This document shows positions 1-10,489 of a stretch of 64,000 bases of DNA, in pieces. Within the stretch, counting starts at the first letter, position 1, and each line of letters starts with the position of its first letter. The notes beneath the pieces were generated by a model. It saw only the letters and a program-made list of their open reading frames with translations. It ran no database searches and had not been told where the DNA came from. Origin of the DNA: Cytophagales bacterium (lineage in GTDB: Bacteria > Bacteroidota > Bacteroidia > Cytophagales > 172606-1); NCBI GenBank assembly GCA_030446715.1, contig JAUJMU010000007.1, forward strand, positions 124,001 through 188,000, read 5' to 3'. The translations under genes and the position numbers were made by a program.

Positions 1-614
1 ATGATGAAAAACTGCAGGATTTCGGTGGCAACTACGCTGTACATGCCGCCTTTTACGGTGTAGACCGTGGTGATCAGGCAGACGATCAGGGCGTAAGACC
101 GCTCCGACGACAGCAGGTACGACCCGATCTGCAGGCTCAGGTCCCAGGGCAGAATAGAAGTGCAGTACTTGCCGATGCCTTCAAAAAAATACGCAATGAA
201 GCCGATCACGCTGACCACGGCAAAAATTACGATGATGATGTGCGAAAGCCTCGCGCCTTTTCCTTCACCGAAGCGGAACGTAATCCACTGGGCGCCGGTC
301 ATGGCGTTGGAGCGGCGCATCCAGATGGCGAGGTACACGAAAATGAACACCTGATTCCAGACGGGCCACAGCCACGGTATCCAGGCGCTTTTGAGGCCGT
401 AAATAAATAGAATACTCACCGTCCACATGGTGCCCGAGATGTCGAACATTCCGGAGGCATTGCTGAGGCCCAGGTAATACCACTTCAGCTGGTTGCCGCC
501 CAGAAAATAGGACTGCAGGTCTTTGGAGGCTTTACGGGAAATGTAAAAACCCAGAAACAGAATCCCGGCAAGGTAAAGGAAGATAATCGTAATGTCGAGT
601 ACGCTGATGTTCAC
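1..614 (-). CDS. Sodium:solute symporter (SSS family), C-terminus outside window
   Basis: Reading the minus strand from a GTG at 614 gives about 204 residues that continue off the left edge. The sequence opens NISVLDITIIFLYLAGI and has several hydrophobic membrane segments separated by short loops, with FLGGNQLKWYYLGLSN and the glycine-rich loop VKGGMYSVVATE that are typical of the SSS/SGLT fold. These proteins couple uptake of sugars, uronates or similar solutes to sodium in the inner membrane. An in-frame stop lies just upstream and no ATG is available, so GTG is the best start. It is the last visible gene of a minus-strand operon behind SusD, which suggests it imports the product released by that system. 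The substrate cannot be read from the sequence. Confidence 0.85.
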   Translation of the reverse strand, partial: MNISVLDITIIFLYLAGILFLGFYISRKASKDLQSYFLGGNQLKWYYLGLSNASGMFDISGTMWTVSILFIYGLKSAWIPWLWPVWNQVFIFVYLAIWMRRSNAMTGAQWITFRFGEGKGARLSHIIIVIFAVVSVIGFIAYFFEGIGKYCTSILPWDLSLQIGSYLLSSERSYALIVCLITTVYTVKGGMYSVVATEILQFFI

Positions 615-734
615 CGGACCGCGGGAGTAAAAGGTAGGTTATTCGCAAAAAAGTGATTTTATTCCGCCAGGAAAAGAAACGGCAGATAATAAAAGGGCAG
701 GCAAACCTTTCCGGCTGCCTGCCCTCCTGTTTCG

Positions 735-2195
735 CTACGGTCTTCTGTCCCACCATACCTTGGTAGTCATCACGTCGGGTCCTTGCCGCGCAACGGCCGC
801 CTCGTAATTCTCCCGGTTCAGGCTCTGCTCGGCCGCCGGATAGCGTACCCGGTTGGGCACCTGTCCACCGGTTTCGCCCTGGTTGGGGATGGGCAGCAAA
901 CGGGGAAATCCGGTGCGACGATACTCCGCCCACGCCTCAAAGCCATTGGGATACAACGCCAGCCATTTCTGGGTGATGATCTGTTCAAGGGTACCGTTAT
1001 AGGCTACAGCCGGCTGGGCAAGGTAATCATTGATTGCCTGGGCGCTGGTTATACCGCGCCGGTTCATGGAAGCACGGATACCATCCTCATAGAATTTTTT
1101 TGCATCACCCGGTCCCCATCCCTTCAGCGCACCTTCTGCCTGCAGGAAGAGCACTTCGGGGTAAGTCAGGATGTCAATCGGTGCGCCTTCAGCCCTTATC
1201 GTCGCACCCATGCCCGAGAAGTTAGCCCGGGCATTTTCCGCCTGACCCAACTGCACGGCATTCAGCCCGTTCTGCAACCCCCGGTAAACCGGAGGGTCAG
1301 TTCCTGCCACCGGAGCCGCGTATACCGGCAAACGGGGATCGTTGAGGCTGGTCAGTAAATCAACCATCGTTTTGCTCACCCGGAATTCATTGAAGTTGAA
1401 CAGAATCGCCAGCGGATTCCGGTTGATGAATTGTCCGGTCGGGAACGTAACCATCCGGGCATCTTCCGCATTGCTGGAGATCAGATTGTTCTGGGTCATC
1501 ACTTCGCTGACCACCTGCCTTGCCAGCGGCGGATTGGCGTTGGAAATGCGGAGTGCCAGCCTCAGGCGCAGAGAATTAGCGAATTTGCGCCAGCGGTCCA
1601 GGTTGTCGTTGAACAGAATATCGGCAGAGCCGTACCGTACCGGCTGAGCGGGATCAAGCTGGTCCGCAGCTTCTTTCAGCTCCTTAAGCATGTCCGTGTA
1701 GATTTCCTCCTGCGGATCGTATTTTGGCCGGACGGTGCCGTTCAATGCTCTGCCGGCTTCTGAATAAGGCACGTCGCCCCAGTAATCAGTAACCCGGTGA
1801 AACAGCCACGTCCGCCAGATGCGGGCCTGAGCCACCTTATTAATTGCCTGAGGGTCCTGGCTCGCCAGCCGGATTGCTTCCTGAGTGTTTATAATAAAGT
1901 TGGAGTAGTATTCATTCCAGAAAGTAGCTATCCAGCCCGGATTTGATTCGTACCGGTCAGTTTGAAAATCGGGTGCATTGTTGGCAAAATACTGCGCGTA
2001 CATATCAGCGTGCAGGTTTTGTCCGATCTGATAAAAGGTATAGTTAAGGGTACCACTCCGCAGGGCGCCGGTGAAGAGCAGGTTCGGCCCGATGGCCGTT
2101 GCGGTCCTCGGGTCGGTGTTGATTTCCTCAAACTTATCAGTGCAGCTGGTGCCTGCCAGCAGCAGGCTCAGCGCGATATATCTGGCTATTTTCAT
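735..2195 (-). CDS. SusD/RagB-family nutrient-binding outer-membrane lipoprotein
   Basis: This 486-residue protein starts with a lipoprotein signal (MKIARYIALSLLLAGTSC, lipobox cysteine at residue 18) followed by DKFEEINTDP, a hallmark of the SusD-like group 2 proteins. SusD homologues are surface lipoproteins that cap the partner SusC channel and bind the incoming oligosaccharide or other nutrient. The length is usual for the family and the frame is intact. It lies about 90 bases downstream of the SusC gene on the same strand and is followed by a symporter, so the three genes most likely form one operon. The ligand is unknown. Confidence 0.93.
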   Translation of the reverse strand: MKIARYIALSLLLAGTSCTDKFEEINTDPRTATAIGPNLLFTGALRSGTLNYTFYQIGQNLHADMYAQYFANNAPDFQTDRYESNPGWIATFWNEYYSNFIINTQEAIRLASQDPQAINKVAQARIWRTWLFHRVTDYWGDVPYSEAGRALNGTVRPKYDPQEEIYTDMLKELKEAADQLDPAQPVRYGSADILFNDNLDRWRKFANSLRLRLALRISNANPPLARQVVSEVMTQNNLISSNAEDARMVTFPTGQFINRNPLAILFNFNEFRVSKTMVDLLTSLNDPRLPVYAAPVAGTDPPVYRGLQNGLNAVQLGQAENARANFSGMGATIRAEGAPIDILTYPEVLFLQAEGALKGWGPGDAKKFYEDGIRASMNRRGITSAQAINDYLAQPAVAYNGTLEQIITQKWLALYPNGFEAWAEYRRTGFPRLLPIPNQGETGGQVPNRVRYPAAEQSLNRENYEAAVARQGPDVMTTKVWWDRRP

Positions 2196-2286
2196 TTTTC
2201 TGATTTAAAAACCTTTTGTCAAAATTGTTTCGTCGGGATAAACCGCAGGGTATCGTTACCCTGCGGCTGATACAACTCCGTTCTGT

Positions 2287-5200
2287 TTAGAAGCTCACGT
2301 TCAGGTTCAGGCCATAGCTTCTGGTACTCGGGAAGGAAGCAGATTCAATCCCCTGCACGTTGGAGTTGTTGTAGCTGGCCACATCGGGGTCAAACCAGGC
2401 GTATGCTTCCGCAGCAACGCCAGGTTGCGGCCTACCAGCGACAAAGTCAGCGCCGATACGGGCAGCTTTTTCAACTGGGCACGGGAGAAGGTGTAGCCAA
2501 GTGAAAACTCCCGGAACTTGATAAACGTGCCGTCATAGACAAAAGCTTCGGCCACGGCCCCGTTCTGGGTAGCAATGCGGCGCCAGTAGGATTCAGGGTT
2601 CACGTAAGTACCGTTTTCACTGAAGGTTCCGTCGGCGTTCTCCATTACGCCATCCACCAGGATACCACCCGTGCCCGCATACCATTCAGCCCGGCCTGCC
2701 AAGGTTGCTTTTGCGTTGCCGTTTTCTGAAGCATAAATATTGGACAGGGACAGGATATCGCCGCCTTTGCGCATATCAAACAGGAAGTTCATCCGGAAGC
2801 CTTTGTAGGTAAGCACGTTGTTGATGCCGCCAAACCAGTCGGGCATATAATTGCCGATCACCACGTCCTGGGTAGCAATCAGCGGCAATCCCTGAGCATC
2901 CACTATAACCCGTCCTTCATCATTCCGCTGGAAACCACGTCCGCGGAAGTCGCCGAAAGGCCGGTCCGGAGAAGCAGCCACGGTTACGTTGCGGTCGTTT
3001 CCGATGAAAAAGTTATCCACCCCACTGCTGGTAGAAACGATCCGGGAACGGTTGCGCGCCCAGTTCACGGAAATGTCCCAGCGCAGACTGTTGTCCAGAC
3101 GCACCGGCGTCAGGTTCATCATTACTTCCACTCCGGAGTTCTGTACGTTTCCGGCGTTGATTACGGTGCTTGTAAAGCCGGAGGTGGCACTGATCGGGGG
3201 CGTAAAAATCTGGTTGAAGGTATTCTTTTTATACCAAGCTACGTCAAGGCCGATTTTATCTTCCAGGAAACGGATATCGCCGCCAAACTCAATTGCCTGC
3301 GTAATCTGCGGCTTCAGGCCGATCAGGGGCAGCTGGTTACGGATGACAGAGGTACCCTGGCCTGCGTGCGGCAATCCAAGCGCGTAGTTGAGGGCCAGCT
3401 GGTAGGGTTGCGCTGCACCACCCACCTGTGCCACCGAAGCCCTTAGTTTGGCAAAACTGAGCGGCGTACTTCTCAGGTTAAATGCATCAGTCAGCACAAA
3501 GCTCAGGTTGGCCGACGGATAAAAATAAGACCAGTTGTCGCGGGGCAGGGTAGACGCCCAGTCGTTCCGCGCGGTCAGATCGAGGTAAAGATAATTGCGG
3601 AAATTCGCCTGTGCCGCTGCATACAGCGAGTTGGTCTGTAATTCAAATATGCCATACAGCGGAACCGGGGCGGCTGCATTGGCGATGGTAAACAGGTCAG
3701 GAAGGTTCAGACCGGATGTCTGTGCCCCTACTTCTTCATTTTTCCGGTAGCGGATGTTGCCGCCTACACTGCCGCTGATTCCCAGAGAAGGGAATAGCTG
3801 GTGGTTGGCAGATAACAGGATATCGGCGTTGGTTTCCTGCACGGTGTGCGTGGTGAGTACATACTTGGCACGGTCCCGGGAGCTTTCAAAAAGGGTTCTC
3901 GTTGCCGTACGTTCTTCTATCCGGTGGGTATAGAAATCCGTACCTACGCGACCCTGTAGGCTCAGCCATTTCGTGAAATCGTACTTCAGCAACACAAAGC
4001 CCATCAGGCGGTTCATCACATCCTCATTGGTATTCTTGTAAACTGACCAGAAGGGGTTCTGACGGCGGCTGGTAAGGTAGCCGTTGGAAGGGTCTACGCC
4101 GGTCTGCGCCCAGGTGACGGGATTGCCGTTCAGATCCTGGTATGTACGCAGGTCGTCGAGCCGGATGCTGCGGGGCATAAAGAGAAACCCATACACCGGG
4201 TTGTCCGGATTGTCAGTGAGATTAGGCCGGTTAAAGGCACTTTGCCGGGTGTAGGTGATCTTGGCGTCCGCTGACAGCTTATCGGTAATGTTGGCTGTGG
4301 AACGCAGGTTAACAAGCAACCGGTCAAGGCTGCTGTTGGGCATGATTCCTTTGTTGTTCAGGCTTGACAGCGAGAGTCGCATGGTTGCCTTTTCATTGCC
4401 ACCGGTCACCCCTACCGTATTGGTATAGGTAGTGCCCGTGCGGTAGAAATCCCTGATGTTATCCGGCTGCGGAGAATAGGGCCGGATCTGTCCGGTCCAG
4501 TCGCGTACCGGCTGGCCCTCCATGCGGGGTCCCCAGCTGGATTCGATGTTGCGGGGGATAAACGTCACGCCATCCTGACCTTCGGGCAGCTGGCCGCCTA
4601 CGCCCTGGCCGTATTCGTTCTGAAACTCAGGCAGTACCAGCGGGTTTTCAAAGGTAACATTTGAATTGAGGGTAACGCCGAGTCCTTTCCGGACGGAACC
4701 TTTCTTGGTGGTGATCATAATTACACCCGCCGCGGCTCTTTCGCCGTACAAAGCCGCTGCATTGGGGCCTTTCAGCACGTCAATGGTCTCAATGTCGTCC
4801 GGGTTGATGGTAGAAATGCCGGAGCCGTAATCAATGCCGCCGAACCGGCCCGGGGTGCGGTTGTTGGTATCATCCATCGGAATACCGTCCACCACGATCA
4901 GGGCCCGGTTGTCGGTACCAGTCAGCGAACTGACGCCGCGCAGAATCACGCGGGACGAGCCGCCGACGCCGGTGGCCGACTGGGAAATCTGCATACCGGC
5001 CACCCGGCCCTGCAGCGAGTTGATCACGTTTACTTCGCGGGCCGTGGTAATGTCTTCGCCCTTCACTGACTGCGTCGCGTAGCCGAGGGAAGCTTTTTCC
5101 CTTTCTATGCCCAGTGAAGTAACCACCACTTCGCGCAGCGTAGTAATGTCTTCCGCCAGCACCACGTCAATCACTGACTGGTTGCCGACCACTACCTCTT

Positions 5201-5516
5201 CGGGTGTATACCCGACAAAGCTGAACACCAGCACTGCATCACTGCCGCCGTTAAAAGAGAGGCGGTATGATCCATCCGTGCCGGTGGTGGTTCCATTGGT
5301 GGTCCCTTTCACAATCACGTTTACCCCGGGCAGGCCGGTCTGGTCACTTGCCGATATTACCCGGCCGGTAATCTGCTTTTGCTGCGCCATAACTGCGTAA
5401 ACCGGTGCCAGCAATGCCAGCAACAGTAGCATCAAAAACTGCTTCTTCGAACTACGGTCCCGGTGCGCAACTGCCAGAGCCGGACGTTCTGTTCTTTTCG
5501 TAAAACTTCTTCGCAT
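2287..5516 (-). CDS. SusC/RagA-family TonB-linked outer-membrane protein, frameshifted near the C-terminus
   Basis: The protein has an N-terminal export signal, then a carboxypeptidase-like regulatory domain (KQITGRVISA to SYRLSFNGG), a plug domain (LREVVVTSLGIEREKASLGY onward) and a long beta-barrel, about 1,070 residues in all. It is the TonB-dependent channel of a SusCD nutrient uptake pair. The barrel end is out of frame: from about 2395 the original frame gives a non-family tail that ends at 2307. Restoring one G in a short G run yields FDPDVASYNNSNVQG and a normal ending GLNLNVSF with the stop at 2287-2289. This is either a sequencing error or a recent mutation that would remove the last barrel strand. 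It is preceded, 33 bases away, by the FAD oxidoreductase gene. Confidence 0.93.
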
Positions 5517-5549
5517 AACCAGACTTGTTGTTTTTAAGTGAATTGGTAA

Positions 5550-7415
5550 TCAGGGAATTGAAATAATCCGTCCTGTAAAATCAACCGGTACGGCAAAAGG
5601 ATTCAGGTAATGATCGGTCAGTACGGCCGCCATGCCGCGGCTGAGCGGAAGGTCCGGCTCCGGCGATCCGCGGAAACCGAACCCGGCCCAGGCACCGGTA
5701 ATTCCGGGCAGGGCCTCCTCCCCTTTCAGGGTTTGCAGCAGTTCTCCGAAAAATGCCAGCGTGAGCGGTTTGCCGGAGGCCGGCACCGCGGCCAGCCGGG
5801 GGTACCAGGCTTTCAGACCCGTAACCAGTTCGTATTCACTCACCGGATGACCCGGGTAAAACCAGGTCTGGTTGGCCCACTTATAAGGCACGCCGGCACC
5901 CTTCAGAATGCCGGTAGCCCCGATGCGCTGCACCGCCCTGAAATGCGGATCTTCCGGTTTTACATCAATAAAAGGCATCAGATAGACCCTGGCGTCCAGC
6001 AAAGCGCTCTGTACCTCGCGGATACTGACCTGCCGCGGCGAGACTCTGCTCCGGATGCAGATACCCGCCAGGGCACCGGCAGCCTGCCCGATCCCCAGCA
6101 CCACGGGTTGCAGGCGGGTGGCACCGTTCACGATGTTGGTCACGCTGATGCTTTTTTCGGCCACGATCAGGTTGTCTACGCCCTCCGGGATCAAAGCACC
6201 CAGGGGCACGTTGTAAGCCGGCACTTTGATCCGGATAAAATCAATGGCCGGGGCTTCGGGATTTTTGGCGTGGTGGTGGTCAATGGGATAGTCGCCCACG
6301 GCGATTCCCGTGCGGTAAAGTGCCTCGGGCTGTTCGTAAGGGCGGGCTGCGTGGTTAAGGGTAAAGGTGACCAGTCCCTTCACCCGGCGCGATTCGCGGT
6401 GATACGGGATCATCGGCAGACCGTCGCGGGTGGGGTACTCTCCCTCCGCGATGCCCAGATGCTTAAAACCCAGTTCTGTCTGCATATAGTACAGGAAGCG
6501 CAGCGTATGCAGTTTGGCTTCCCGGATCATCGCCTGCCGTTCGGCGGGTGACTTTTCAATCAGGTTCAGGTAAATATCATTGCCGCATTTGGGCCAGTTG
6601 ATCATGTATTTGCCGTTGGGCAACCGGCCGTACTGCATCATCTGGGTGCAGTTGTTGTTGGGCTTATCCGGGCCGGCGGGGTCTGATACGTCGCAGCTGC
6701 ACGCAAATACGGAAGCGTCGTAACCGGCGGGCCTCGGAATGGTTTTGTCGGCTCCCTTGCCATAATCTTTCAGCGTGACCACGTAGGTCAGGTCCTGAAC
6801 AATATCGTTGGCCTTCTCGGGGGCAAATTCCTCACCGGTATCGAGCCGGCTGTCCATCCCGATCCGGTACCTGGCCCCGGCCGCGGCCAGTACGTCGCCC
6901 AGTTCAGTGGCATCCAGCAGCAGTTTTGCCCGAATTTCGCGCTTCTTTTTGCCGCTTTGCACCGTCACCAGCCAGCCGCCATCTACCTTCTTCACTTCCT
7001 GCCACGCTGTGCTGTACCAGACGGTAAGGTTCTTTTCCCGGCCGGCCAGTTCCTTCAGCACCTTGTCCCCCACTGAAGGTTCGAACAGGGTATTGCTCAC
7101 CCAGCCGGTTTCCACGGCTTTCGGCCCGCCGTAGTGGTCGTACAGCTTCTGCCGGAACTCCGCCCATAATCCGGAAGGCAACTGGTGATTTCCGTCAATG
7201 GCCGATACACCGGCCGAAGTTAACATACCCCCCAGCCAAACGGTTTCTTCCACAATCAGCGTCTTTACGCCCATGCGGGCCGCCTGCACCCCGGCCGTGG
7301 TTCCGCTGGCCCCGCCGCCAATGATCAGCAGGTCAACCGGATGCGTCCGGACAACCGACGGAAAGACCAGTGTTCCGCTTAAAAGCAGGATCAGATATGG
7401 GATCAAACGATGCAT
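5550..7415 (-). CDS. Exported FAD-dependent oxidoreductase (FAD_oxidored family)
   Basis: About 621 residues from an ATG at 7415; a longer version from TTG at 7436 is possible but less likely. A signal-peptide-like segment (IPYLILLLSGTLVF) precedes the dinucleotide-binding motif DLLIIGGGASGTTAG, which binds the ADP part of FAD. The sequence matches the FAD_oxidored family found widely in Bacteroidota polysaccharide or nutrient loci. Residues such as ATELGDVLAAAGARY and a late EKSISVTNIVNGATRLQP block are typical of that family. It is the first gene of the SusC-SusD-symporter operon and faces the ROK regulator. It probably oxidises the imported or surface-bound substrate in the periplasm, but the reaction is not known. 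Confidence 0.85.
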   Translation of the reverse strand: MHRLIPYLILLLSGTLVFPSVVRTHPVDLLIIGGGASGTTAGVQAARMGVKTLIVEETVWLGGMLTSAGVSAIDGNHQLPSGLWAEFRQKLYDHYGGPKAVETGWVSNTLFEPSVGDKVLKELAGREKNLTVWYSTAWQEVKKVDGGWLVTVQSGKKKREIRAKLLLDATELGDVLAAAGARYRIGMDSRLDTGEEFAPEKANDIVQDLTYVVTLKDYGKGADKTIPRPAGYDASVFACSCDVSDPAGPDKPNNNCTQMMQYGRLPNGKYMINWPKCGNDIYLNLIEKSPAERQAMIREAKLHTLRFLYYMQTELGFKHLGIAEGEYPTRDGLPMIPYHRESRRVKGLVTFTLNHAARPYEQPEALYRTGIAVGDYPIDHHHAKNPEAPAIDFIRIKVPAYNVPLGALIPEGVDNLIVAEKSISVTNIVNGATRLQPVVLGIGQAAGALAGICIRSRVSPRQVSIREVQSALLDARVYLMPFIDVKPEDPHFRAVQRIGATGILKGAGVPYKWANQTWFYPGHPVSEYELVTGLKAWYPRLAAVPASGKPLTLAFFGELLQTLKGEEALPGITGAWAGFGFRGSPEPDLPLSRGMAAVLTDHYLNPFAVPVDFTGRIISIP

Positions 7416-7665
7416 CGGGTGGAGGAAAGGCACCAATTAAGATATAATTTTAAAATTGACCAAACTTTTTATAAATTTTTTATTAAGTTGTTTCACCTTT
7501 TCAATAATCGCGTGATTTACTCCTGTCTTAGATCAAAATTTCTTTGGGATGCCACCATAAATCGCCATTTTTAAATTTTGTTTCCGGTAAATGGCCAGGG
7601 GTACGGGAGTTGAATCCGGTTTACTATCTTTCCGCTCAACACACGCATTGTTTCACGTATTGTTT
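7416..7665. promoter_or_regulatory. Divergent AT-rich promoter region between uptake operon and ROK regulator
   Basis: This 250-base gap is far more AT-rich than its surroundings and separates two divergent transcription units. On the minus strand a TTTG followed after about 18 bases by TATCTT resembles the Bacteroidota promoter pattern (TTTG / TAnnTTTG) and lies close to the FAD oxidoreductase start. Operators for the ROK regulator would be expected here, but I do not see a clean palindrome I can defend. Confidence 0.4.
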
Positions 7666-8889
7666 ATGGAAAAGACTTTCCTGAAAGAACTGAATGAAGA
7701 CACCATTTCGGGGGTCGCCTACAAGAATTTCAAGCTGAAGAAATCCATCGTTTCCCGCCTCGCCAATACCGGCAATGCCACCATCGGCGACCTGTGCGAA
7801 GAGATGAAACTGAGCACCCCGAAAATCACCAACCTGCTGGGTGAACTGATGCGGGACAGTTGGGTCCAGGAATATGGAAAGGTAGATTCTACCGGGGGTC
7901 GCCGGCCCAACCAGTACGGGCTGGCCCCGGATTCGGGCTACTTCATCGGGGTGGACGTCCGCAAGTTTCACATCAACATCGGCCTGTCGGACCTGCAGAA
8001 AAATCTGGTGAAAGTGGCCGAAAGGGTACCCTACCACCTCACCAACACTCCGGATTCTCTGGAAGAACTGTGCGCCTTCATCAACGATTTCATTGCCGGC
8101 CTTCCGGTGCCCAGGCAAAAAATCCTCGGAGCAGGTATCAATCTGTCGGGCCGCATCAACTACGCCACCGGCTACAGCTACAGTTTTTTCTACTTCGACG
8201 AAGAGCCCCTGAGCCGGATCATCGAATCAAGGGTCGGCATCCCGGTCTTTCTCGAAAATGATTCGCGGGCCATGGCCTACGGCGAATACTGCGCCGGTGC
8301 CGTGAACGGCGAAAAAGACGTACTTTTCCTCAACCTCGATCACGGCATCGGACTGGGCATTGTCATGAACGGGCAGCTTTACTACGGCAAATCCGGTTTT
8401 TCCGGCGAATTCGGTCACATTCCCCTGTTCCGCAACGAAATTATCTGCCACTGCGGCAAGAAGGGCTGCCTCGAAACCGAAGCCTCGGGCTGGGCCCTTA
8501 CCCGCATGTTCCGCGAAAAAATCGGGCAGGGTTCATCGTCGGTGCTTACCGGCAATAAGTCACTGGAAGAAATTCAGTTTGAAGACATCATTGCCGCGGC
8601 CAACAGCGACGATATGCTGGCCATTGAACTGATCGGCGAAATCGGAGAAAATCTGGGCAAAGGCATAGCCCTGCTGATTAATCTGTTTAACCCGGAACTG
8701 GTCATTCTGGGCGGCAGCCTCGCCGAAACGGAAGAATACATCCGGTTGCCGGTTAAAAGTGCCATCAACAAATACTCCCTCAGCCTGGTGAGCAACGATA
8801 CGCAGCTGAAAATGTCGAAACTCGGGGAGAGAGCCGGCGTGATGGGGGCCTGTCTGCTGGTGCGCAACCGGCTGCTGACGGTGGTGTAA
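7666..8889 (+). CDS. ROK-family transcriptional regulator (NagC/XylR type)
   Basis: Starting at the ATG at 7666, the protein has about 407 residues. The first 80 form a winged helix-turn-helix (IVSRLANTGNATIGDLCEEMKLS... with STPKITNLLGELM). The rest is a ROK sugar-kinase-like domain with IGVDVRKFHINIGL near the start and the zinc motif CHCGKKGCLE followed by TEASG. ROK regulators sense sugars or sugar derivatives and repress or activate catabolic genes. A longer reading frame begins at 7591 but its extra residues do not look like the family. It is transcribed away from the FAD oxidoreductase-SusC-SusD-symporter operon and most likely controls it. Confidence 0.9.
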   Translation: MEKTFLKELNEDTISGVAYKNFKLKKSIVSRLANTGNATIGDLCEEMKLSTPKITNLLGELMRDSWVQEYGKVDSTGGRRPNQYGLAPDSGYFIGVDVRKFHINIGLSDLQKNLVKVAERVPYHLTNTPDSLEELCAFINDFIAGLPVPRQKILGAGINLSGRINYATGYSYSFFYFDEEPLSRIIESRVGIPVFLENDSRAMAYGEYCAGAVNGEKDVLFLNLDHGIGLGIVMNGQLYYGKSGFSGEFGHIPLFRNEIICHCGKKGCLETEASGWALTRMFREKIGQGSSSVLTGNKSLEEIQFEDIIAAANSDDMLAIELIGEIGENLGKGIALLINLFNPELVILGGSLAETEEYIRLPVKSAINKYSLSLVSNDTQLKMSKLGERAGVMGACLLVRNRLLTVV

Positions 8890-8906
8890 AGGGAAAAATT
8901 CAAAAA

Positions 8907-8931
8907 ACTCCTGCCGCAACGCAGCAGGAGT
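8907..8931 (-). terminator. Intrinsic terminator between convergent genes
   Basis: The inverted arms ACTCCTGC and GCAGGAGT (8907-8914 and 8924-8931) form a hairpin with a 9-base loop. On the minus strand it is followed by a run of T residues, so it fits termination of the secreted-protein gene that ends at 9010. It may also help stop the ROK gene from the other side. Confidence 0.65.
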
Positions 8932-9009
8932 CCGGTAAACACAGTCATCTCTCAAAAATTATTCTTTCCGGCAAAAATCTTCAGATACGCGTACATTTTC
9001 CGGGAACGG

Positions 9010-9741
9010 CTAAGAGTTCCGGTCATCGAGTACCTTCACCGTTTTTCCGGTTTTTCCCTCACTGATGTATACCCGGTAATACTTGCGGCTTGGTCCCTGG
9101 GTGATATAAAGCCGGTAAATGCCCGTTCTCACCCTTGATAAGTTAATGCTGCGCAGATACCTTGGCAGGGACGTGCGCTCAAAGTACAGATAAGGATTAC
9201 TCCAGAAAATTCCATCCGGATTTTCCTCCTCCAGCCGGATATACACCCTGGCCCGGCCGGGGTTGGCGATCCGGACAATCACCTTCGATTCACCTTCCGC
9301 TGCCTGTACCGCAGTGCGGTACATGAGGGGTGCTTCGGGTGCATTGTCTGCCCAGGGGATCAGGGGCGGCTTTTCTGCCACAGTTTCGTGAGACTGCCCG
9401 GCACCGGCAAACATCCGGGCGGATTTCATCTGACTGGCAACCAGGTTTCTGTCGTGTACCTGCAGGAGCCTGGCAAGGGTCCGGTTCAGCATGCGAACCG
9501 TGCGGGGCGTGACTTTAAGGTATTTCTGGGCGAGCTTCTCCTGGTAGAAAAGCCGGTGCTCCGGGTCGTAAAACTGCACCAGCGTACTCCGCGTGGCGGG
9601 ATCGGTACGCAGGTGCCAAAAGGCTTCGTCGGGTGGAGGATTGATTCCGGACTGGGCCACGGCCACAGTACCGGTAAAGAGCAGCATCAGCAGGGACAGT
9701 ACGCCCATGCAAGAGACTCTTACGGTCTGAAAGTTGAACAT
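9010..9741 (-). CDS. Exported protein of unknown function
   Basis: The 243-residue protein from the ATG at 9741 begins with a signal peptide (MGVLSLLMLLFTGTVAVAQ). A longer frame upstream lacks protein-like character. The middle is rich in basic and polar residues (LKVTPRTVRMLNRTLARLL), and the C-terminal half looks like a beta-sandwich with alternating hydrophobic residues (SKVIVRIANPGRARVYIRL, TGIYRLYITQ, KYYRVYISEG). I do not recognise a named family. It may be an extracytoplasmic adhesion or stress protein, which is a guess from its fold-like pattern only. Confidence 0.6.
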   Translation of the reverse strand: MFNFQTVRVSCMGVLSLLMLLFTGTVAVAQSGINPPPDEAFWHLRTDPATRSTLVQFYDPEHRLFYQEKLAQKYLKVTPRTVRMLNRTLARLLQVHDRNLVASQMKSARMFAGAGQSHETVAEKPPLIPWADNAPEAPLMYRTAVQAAEGESKVIVRIANPGRARVYIRLEEENPDGIFWSNPYLYFERTSLPRYLRSINLSRVRTGIYRLYITQGPSRKYYRVYISEGKTGKTVKVLDDRNS

Positions 9742-10060
9742 GATTTCAAAGGTTAAGTGTGTGTAATGGATTCTTTTATGTGTGTATTTATATCGCCGGA
9801 GCGGTCTTGCGACCCTGCGATACTGTATGAGGATGCCTGCATCCCGGAAGGAATAAATCGTATTACAAGTACAGTACCAGATTGAAAAAGGCCCCTGGTT
9901 GAGAATCTGAGGCATTTTCATTTAACAGCCCGTCCGGTTTCGGTCAAGGTGCGTTCCTTTCCGGAACACTCTTCATACCGGGTTATTATGGGTTCAGGTG
10001 ACGGTAAACCAGGCAAAACACTGCGGAACCGGTGAATCTTTCCAAAAAAGGTTGCCTTGA

Positions 10061-10306
10061 GAAAAGATTTCCCGCAGATTTTCGCAGATCAGGACGCAGA
10101 TTCACGCGGATAAGCAGCTGCGCAATTTTGAATTACAGAATTATTCAATCACTCAATGATTCAATCACTGACTGTATATGAACAACTTATATTCCATAAG
10201 TATAAATTCAAAATACCCTGTAATTCTGCTCCCATACTTAAACACGCCGGCTTACTTCTGACCGGCTATTTAAAAAATTTCTGCGAAAATCTGCGGGAAA
10301 TCTTTC
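10061..10306. repeat. 246-bp element bounded by ~24-bp inverted repeats
   Basis: The left end at 10061-10089 reads GAAAAGATTTCCCGCAGATT and then TTCGCAGAT. The right end at 10281-10306 is its reverse complement except for one base in an A/T run. The interior contains CGCAGATTCACGCGGATAAG and no open frame. The size and inverted ends suggest a MITE-like or hairpin element, but I see no clear target duplication. Confidence 0.6.
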
Positions 10307-10383
10307 AATGAACCAGACTCGTCCTCCACCTCTTTCCAAGAGAGGTTGCCGGCAGGGAAAAGGTTGCAGTCCACAGGTTTTTT

Positions 10384-10489
10384 CAGGACTTTCTCAAAAA
10401 TTGGGTATCGTTATCTTGATTCAGGCGTGGGCGCCCCTGCTGGTTCAGGCGTGGACCACTACAACAATACCTCTTTTGAGAAAGTCCTG
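10384..10489. repeat. Inverted repeat with 16-bp perfect arms
   Basis: CAGGACTTTCTCAAAA at 10384-10399 is the exact reverse complement of TTTTGAGAAAGTCCTG at 10474-10489. Between the arms the word TTCAGGCGTGG occurs twice. The structure lies about 40 bases past the end of the YdeI-like gene and could act as a hairpin terminator or be a decayed element. Confidence 0.6.

Noticed and set aside
5610-6551. 313-codon open frame on the plus strand
   Set aside because: It is antisense to the FAD oxidoreductase, whose motifs are clear.
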